11,121 bases of DNA from DATKEU01 sp036493295 (GTDB lineage Bacteria; Myxococcota_A; Polyangia; Fen-1088), in the NCBI GenBank assembly GCA_036493295.1, contig DASXQB010000521.1, positions 1 to 11,121 on the forward strand, in the 5' to 3' direction. Positions 8,200 to 11,121 of this stretch are shown here, one piece after another. A program made the position numbers and the translations under genes. The notes under the pieces were generated by a model, which was not told the DNA's origin, searched no databases, and was given only the letters and a program-made list of their open reading frames with translations. The first letter of the stretch is position 1; each line of letters opens with the position of its first letter.

Positions 8200-8387
8200 G
8201 GATTCATCTAACCACCGTGGGAGTGGACGTCCAGAAAACGCCTTTCGTCGGATCGGCGGGCTAATTTGTGTGTGCTTGCCCCGCTCGCCTGTGTGACGAG
8301 CCGGCACACGATCGCGGGCCTCAGACGTCCATGGCGCGGCGGCTGCGCTATTTTGGCGGTGGTACGAGCCTTGAAGAAAGAGCGCCC
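8200..8387. promoter_or_regulatory. Divergent intergenic region
   Basis: These 188 bases separate two divergently transcribed genes and must hold both start regions unless one gene is read from elsewhere. GACGTCCA occurs twice in the same orientation (8226-8233 and 8324-8331), and GTGTG/CACAC inverted arms lie at 8291-8295 and 8305-8309. No convincing -35/-10 pair was found on either strand. Operator function for these repeats is speculation. Confidence 0.3.
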
Positions 8388-9122
8388 ATGTCTTGGCGAT
8401 GGCTGCCGATCGTGCTGGCCGCCGCCACAACCCAAGGGTGCTGCACCGTTCGATTCCGCGTTCCCCCCAGCGAAGTCCAGCGGCTGGCCGAACTGCCGCC
8501 CACCGACCGGGGACAGAGAGTGCGGGTGGTCCCCTGGGCAACACAACCACCGCCGACGGCGGTTGCACCGGCCGTCGATCTCGGCACGCGCAGCATGGGC
8601 AGAACAGATGCCTGGGAAGACCCGCCGTCCGACGTCCCCTCGCCTCCCTTCACGGCACGGCCGCCGACGGCAAGTTCGTTTCGAGGCCTGCAGGTGGCCA
8701 GGCCCATTGGATACGCAGCACCACCGCGAGCGCCTTCACCCCCGTCGGATGGCGACGGTGGCTCGCACCTGGGTGGACTCAACCTCAATGGGTCTCACGG
8801 GGCAGAAATAGTGGCGGCCGTGGTCGTCGGGGTCGTCGTGGTCGCTACGGTCGCGACGGTGGTTGACTCGGAGGCCAAGGATGCAGCCTTTGCGCGCGAC
8901 TTCGACGGCTGGGTCAGCGTCAGCCCCTGGCAAAAAATCCACCTCGAATACAGCAGCGGAATGGGCCGCGAAATCCCGCTGACGGAACTAACCTCCGCGG
9001 ACGCGCTTGGTGTACGGGCCGCCCATCTCAGCGATGCGGACGGATTGGTGAGGCTATACAGCAGAGCCAGTCCGTCGGGCCAACATCCCGAAGGGCCACC
9101 ACCCGAACCTAAAAATCGATGA
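8388..9122 (+). CDS. Unrecognised envelope protein, possible lipoprotein with internal hydrophobic segment
   Basis: The protein has 244 residues and I do not recognise its family. The N-terminus is a short signal-like stretch (WLPIVLAAATTQG) followed by Cys18-Cys19; the lipobox is imperfect (Thr at -3). A conserved-looking RVPPSEVQRLAELPP segment follows, then a Pro/Ser-rich linker (about 50-125). One strongly hydrophobic Val-rich segment (about 139-159) comes next, then a compact C-terminal part starting DFDGWVSVSP (171-180) and containing IPLTEL (196-201), and a Pro-rich tail. I chose ATG 8388 because an A/G-rich GAAGAAAGAG (8373-8382) precedes it and the signal-like stretch then starts immediately; an in-frame start at 8268 adds 40 unlikely residues. 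Its stop is followed three bases later by an intrinsic terminator, supporting a monocistronic gene. Membrane or outer-membrane location is inferred. Confidence 0.7.
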   Translation: MSWRWLPIVLAAATTQGCCTVRFRVPPSEVQRLAELPPTDRGQRVRVVPWATQPPPTAVAPAVDLGTRSMGRTDAWEDPPSDVPSPPFTARPPTASSFRGLQVARPIGYAAPPRAPSPPSDGDGGSHLGGLNLNGSHGAEIVAAVVVGVVVVATVATVVDSEAKDAAFARDFDGWVSVSPWQKIHLEYSSGMGREIPLTELTSADALGVRAAHLSDADGLVRLYSRASPSGQHPEGPPPEPKNR

Positions 9123-9297
9123 TCACGACGCCACGCTCGCCTTCGTCGTTGGCGTCGTCTTTTTTCTCTTCGTCCTCGGCCGCGGGGCGTTTCCAGCGTT
9201 CGTCGTGAAGCGGGACTTCCAGTTGCGGTCGCTCGCTGCGCCTCCGCTCTTCTTCCTCGCGGCGTCGGATCTGTTCAATGATCCAGGGCTCGAGCAT
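9109..9297 (-). CDS. Small highly charged protein, 62 residues, unknown function
   Basis: The product begins MLEPWIIEQIRRREEEERRR, a basic/acidic amphipathic helix. A short LEVPLHDE segment follows (about residues 27-34), then an Asp/Glu/Lys-rich linker, and it ends with ERGVVIIDF. From memory, short proteins with a similar LEPWIIE-IRRREE start and RGVVII- end occur in other environmental bacteria, so this looks like a real conserved gene rather than a chance frame. I cannot name a function. ATG 9297 has AGAGG nine bases upstream on the - strand, good spacing for a ribosome binding site. The gene converges on the + gene ending at 9122, overlapping by 14 bases. It has no signal peptide or membrane segment, so it is probably cytoplasmic. 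The conserved-looking ends joined by a variable charged linker suggest a protein-binding peptide, which is inference. Confidence 0.7.
   Translation of the reverse strand: MLEPWIIEQIRRREEEERRRSERPQLEVPLHDERWKRPAAEDEEKKDDANDEGERGVVIIDF
9125..9165 (+). terminator. Intrinsic terminator of the 8388-9122 gene, inside the opposing small gene
   Basis: ACGACGCCA (9125-9133) is perfectly complementary to TGGCGTCGT (9150-9158), with a 16-base loop. After one C come six consecutive T (9160-9165). It begins three bases after the TGA at 9120-9122, the expected place for a rho-independent terminator on the + strand. The same bases encode residues near the C-terminus of the 62-residue protein on the - strand. 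Confidence 0.7.
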
Positions 9298-9397
9298 CGA
9301 AACAAACCTCTAGTTAAATGCGTGCAATATCCTCGACCTATAGTCAAGTTCGGCATTTCAGAAAGCAAACATTAGAAATGGGGTTTCCCAGCGGCAG
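9298..9397 (-). promoter_or_regulatory. AT-richer leader of the 62-residue gene, probable promoter region
   Basis: This is one of the few AT-richer stretches in the window and lies directly upstream of the small gene. Read on the - strand it has TTGACT (bases 9347-9342), but no good -10 at normal spacing; TTTAAC further down is too far away. AGAGG just before the ATG is the likely ribosome binding site. The promoter is likely by position only. Confidence 0.3.
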
Positions 9398-9413
9398 CGC
9401 CGGGTTACCGGCG
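9398..9413 (-). terminator. GC-rich hairpin after the lipoprotein gene (terminator-like)
   Basis: CGCCGG and CCGGCG form a perfect six-base stem around a four-base loop (9404-9407), starting 11 bases beyond the stop of the 9425-10096 gene on the - strand. No T run follows directly; only CATTTCT appears about 20 bases later. It may stabilise the mRNA 3' end or act as a weak terminator. Confidence 0.35.
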
Positions 9414-9424
9414 ATTCGACACGA

Positions 9425-10096
9425 TCAGTCGGGATCGGCAATGGTCCAGTCGCCGTCCTCGCGCATGAACCGCACAACGCGGTCGCCATACGGCATGTGC
9501 GCCTCGTCACCCAACTCGACGATGGGCGCTTCCAGGTTCGCGTGCAGGGCGGCCAGCAGCTTCTGGTTGTCCGCTTTGTGCTCGCCTTCCCACATCTGCC
9601 GCAGTTTTTCGGCGGTCAAGTTGACGCGATAGCGGCTGGGCGCGAAATGCACCAGCACGTCATAACGCCGTTGCTCCAGTGCGCGCACGAACGATCGCAA
9701 TGCCGCCCGCGGCGTGCGGCGCGGAAACGGATCCAGCGACGGCGCATCCAGTCGCCAGGTGCCGCCCTCTTGGACCAGCGGCATCGTCTCGCCGTCGCTC
9801 AGCTCCAGCGTCACGCGCGGGACGCCGGGCGTCCGCGGGGCAAGGCGCTCGACCAGCGGGCGACCGTCGACCGCGCGGGCGTCGAGCTCCAGCCGAAAGG
9901 CCACCAGCGGAACGCGCTTTTGATAGTCGGCCGAGGTCAGGGCATACGCCGCTTGATAGTCCCGTCGATCGACGGCGGCGGCGAAGGCGGCCACGCTGGC
10001 GGCTGGCCCGGGCGGCGGATGGGCGCAGCCGGCGGCGCAAAGAAAAACGATCGCGGCCATCGGGCTGGCGGCGAGGCGAAAACCACCACCGCTCAC
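9425..10096 (-). CDS. Lipoprotein with two NTF2-like halves
   Basis: The 223-residue product has a classical lipoprotein signal: hydrophobic MAAIVFLCAAG and lipid-attachment Cys24 (AAGC). Two similar segments follow: SVAAFAAAVDRRDYQAAYALTS (about 34-55) and RAALRSFVRALEQRRYDVLV (about 130-149). Each is a helix pair followed by strands and ending in a W-containing strand (G-TWRLD and GDWTIAD). This pattern suggests a tandem duplication of an NTF2/DUF4878-like fold. The start is GTG 10096, overlapping the upstream stop as GTGA, typical of coupled translation; an ATG 12 codons later (10060) is possible but would shorten the signal peptide's basic end. Its partner gene encodes a secreted PPC-like protein, so both probably act at the cell surface or in the periplasm. 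No catalytic residues can be assigned. Confidence 0.8.
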   Translation of the reverse strand: MSGGGFRLAASPMAAIVFLCAAGCAHPPPGPAASVAAFAAAVDRRDYQAAYALTSADYQKRVPLVAFRLELDARAVDGRPLVERLAPRTPGVPRVTLELSDGETMPLVQEGGTWRLDAPSLDPFPRRTPRAALRSFVRALEQRRYDVLVHFAPSRYRVNLTAEKLRQMWEGEHKADNQKLLAALHANLEAPIVELGDEAHMPYGDRVVRFMREDGDWTIADPD

Positions 10097-11121
10097 GGTG
10101 CCACCGTCAACGTGTAGCGATCGCGCGGGTTGGGCGCCACCGATTTGCCGGAGGCATCGCGAATCTGCACCAGGCAGCAGGCGGCGCCGCCGGTGGCGAC
10201 CACGGTTGGCGTCGGCGTGGCACCCACGACCTTGAAGCGCCCGAGTTCGTGTTCGTCGCCGGCGAGGATGCGTACGTCCAGATTCAAGCCGGCCACGCCG
10301 GTGACCGTGACGGTGGCGTTAGGGACGCCGGCAGGCAAAGGCGTTTTCCAGACGTCGATGTCGCCGCGCGGAAAGATCAAACCGTTGCCCGGAAGGCCTG
10401 CGGGCAGCGCGGTGGCCGTGGCCGTGGTCGCGTTGGGCTCGCGCTCGGCGCCCGGTTCGGCGGCCCGGCTGCTGATGGTCAGGCGGTAGGGCTCGTCGGT
10501 GTTGCCGTCGCTTTTACCGGCCGAGAGACGAATCAGCAGCGCGCCGCCGCCCGGTGAAAAAAGGTTGGGGATGCGTTCCGCTTCGTGGCGTCTGCCGGCG
10601 TCAGCGCGCACCAATAGCAACTCGCGTGGACGGAGCTCGGGCTTAGCCCGAGCGGAGTCCGTCGCGGGAGGGTTGGGGAACCCTCCCAGGGTTCCCATCT
10701 GATGATCGTCCGCTTCGCGCAGCACCTCCAGTTTGGCGTCGACCCGTTCGGGCGGCGCAAGCTCGAGGTCCAATTCGGTGGGCGTCGGCGGCGCGGCGTA
10801 GCGGTAGACATCCACATCGCCGCGGCCGAGAAATCCCAGCGTCTCGCCGTCGGTGATGGTCTGCGCGTGGGCGGGATCGTCGTTCGGTTCCAGCTCGCTG
10901 CCGGTCTTGGGCAGCTCGGTGCGCAGGCGCAGATCGTATCGCACGGAATCGCTGCGCCCCGCGTCGGTGCGCACAACGACGTAAAGCTGCGGCTCGCCGG
11001 TGGGGATCTTCACGTTGCGGACCGCCACCCGCTCGTCGCCGCGGCCGCGCGATTCGACCAGCTTGCGCTCGGCGGCGTCGAACACCAGCAGCGACGCCGC
11101 GACGCCGGGCACCGCTTCCAG
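10093..11121 (-). CDS. Secreted protein with PPC-like repeats, N-terminus outside window (partial)
   Basis: The frame is open to the window edge, so these are the C-terminal 342 residues. Two units follow the prepeptidase C-terminal (PPC) type pattern: ELEPNDDPAHAQ...LGRGDVDVYRY (residues 76-108 of the visible part) and EREPNATTATAT...FPRGDIDVWKT (226-260). Each is followed by strand-rich sequence, consistent with beta-sandwich modules. Such modules occur in secreted proteins, often attached to peptidases; a catalytic domain, if any, would lie upstream. Between the units, residues 142-167 are Pro/Arg-rich and are encoded by a block of palindromes, described separately; they look inserted into the first sandwich. 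The stop overlaps the GTG start of the lipoprotein gene by four bases, so the two form an operon. No signal peptide is visible because the 5' end is missing. Confidence 0.8.
   Translation of the reverse strand: MEAVPGVAASLLVFDAAERKLVESRGRGDERVAVRNVKIPTGEPQLYVVVRTDAGRSDSVRYDLRLRTELPKTGSELEPNDDPAHAQTITDGETLGFLGRGDVDVYRYAAPPTPTELDLELAPPERVDAKLEVLREADDHQMGTLGGFPNPPATDSARAKPELRPRELLLVRADAGRRHEAERIPNLFSPGGGALLIRLSAGKSDGNTDEPYRLTISSRAAEPGAEREPNATTATATALPAGLPGNGLIFPRGDIDVWKTPLPAGVPNATVTVTGVAGLNLDVRILAGDEHELGRFKVVGATPTPTVVATGGAACCLVQIRDASGKSVAPNPRDRYTLTVAP
10623..10697 (-). repeat. Nested palindromic element inside the PPC-like gene
   Basis: The first stem is GCTCGGGC (10635-10642) with GCCCGAGC (10646-10653) around TTA. 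It is extended by GGAC/GTCC (10628-10631 with 10657-10660) across symmetrical GGA/GGA internal loops, and then by CGCG/CGCG (10623-10626 with 10663-10666). Next, GGGAGGGTT (10666-10674) pairs with AACCCTCCC (10679-10687). Overlapping that stem, GGGAACCCT (10676-10684) pairs with AGGGTTCCC (10688-10696). The block is about 75 bases, a multiple of three, and keeps the frame open. It resembles REP-like or protein-coding palindromic elements. I see only this copy in the window. Confidence 0.6.

Noticed and set aside
7376..8296. 306-codon + strand frame opposite the ATPase domain of the STAND gene
   Set aside because: The translation is Ser/Arg/Ala-rich without domain motifs and mirrors codons of the well-supported - strand gene.
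8226..8331. Two GACGTCCA copies as a regulator binding pair
   Set aside because: Eight-base matches 98 bases apart are too short to call as operators without comparison to relatives; only mentioned in the intergenic entry.
8200..8568. Upstream in-frame extension of the STAND/TPR gene by 123 codons
   Set aside because: The extra residues are low-complexity, resemble no domain, and would overlap the start of the divergent 8388-9122 gene. ATG 8199 lies close to the first recognisable ATPase-family segment.
794..9416. Shared AATCGCCGG at 794-802 and, on the - strand, at 9416-9408 as a dispersed repeat
   Set aside because: Nine bases of GC-rich sequence can recur by chance in 11 kb and the flanks diverge, so it is not reported as a repeat family.
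9318..9632. + strand frame starting in the intergenic region and running into the lipoprotein gene
   Set aside because: No ribosome binding site, no recognisable motif, and most of it is antisense to a supported lipoprotein gene.

Overview
The window is GC-rich (about two thirds G+C by eye) and almost fully coding. It looks like a chromosome segment of a myxobacterium-type (Myxococcota / former Deltaproteobacteria) organism. Three things suggest this: the secreted protein packed with the Cys-rich repeats typical of that group, the STAND ATPase/TPR protein with no catalytic partner domain, and several lipoproteins of unknown function. I saw no rRNA, tRNA, CRISPR array, transposase or phage gene.

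Layout. Bases 1-716 (+) hold the 3' part of a secreted Cys-rich repeat protein. A 151-base gap follows, with a candidate promoter and two competing hairpins. Next comes a compact four-gene (+) operon, 868-5618: ABC ATPase (868-1830), ABC-2 permease (1827-2537), a large GldG-like auxiliary protein (2540-4198) and a DUF4340-type protein (4260-5618). The first three genes overlap or nearly touch. Together they describe a Gld-like ABC exporter: cytoplasmic ATPase, six-helix permease, and two membrane-anchored proteins with large extracytoplasmic parts.

Facing the operon and overlapping its last gene tail-to-tail by 29 bases is an 869-residue (-) protein (5590-8199). It has an N-terminal STAND/AAA-type ATPase and a long TPR array, but no kinase, cyclase or DNA-binding domain. 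Across a 188-base divergent intergenic region, 8388-9122 (+) encodes an unrecognised envelope protein. That gene converges on a 62-codon (-) gene (9109-9297). The two overlap by 14 bases, and an intrinsic terminator for the (+) gene lies inside the coding sequence of the small (-) gene.

The right end (9425-11121) is a translationally coupled (-) pair. The upstream member is a secreted protein with two PPC-like beta-sandwich segments, cut by the window edge. The downstream member is a lipoprotein with a duplicated NTF2-like half. The PPC-like gene carries a 75-base in-frame run of nested palindromes that looks like an inserted repeat element.

No complete novel defence or biosynthetic system is evident. 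The most interesting signals are the palindromic in-frame insert, the terminator inside an opposing gene, the possible attenuator ahead of the exporter operon, and the effector-less STAND/TPR protein with an unusual Walker B.
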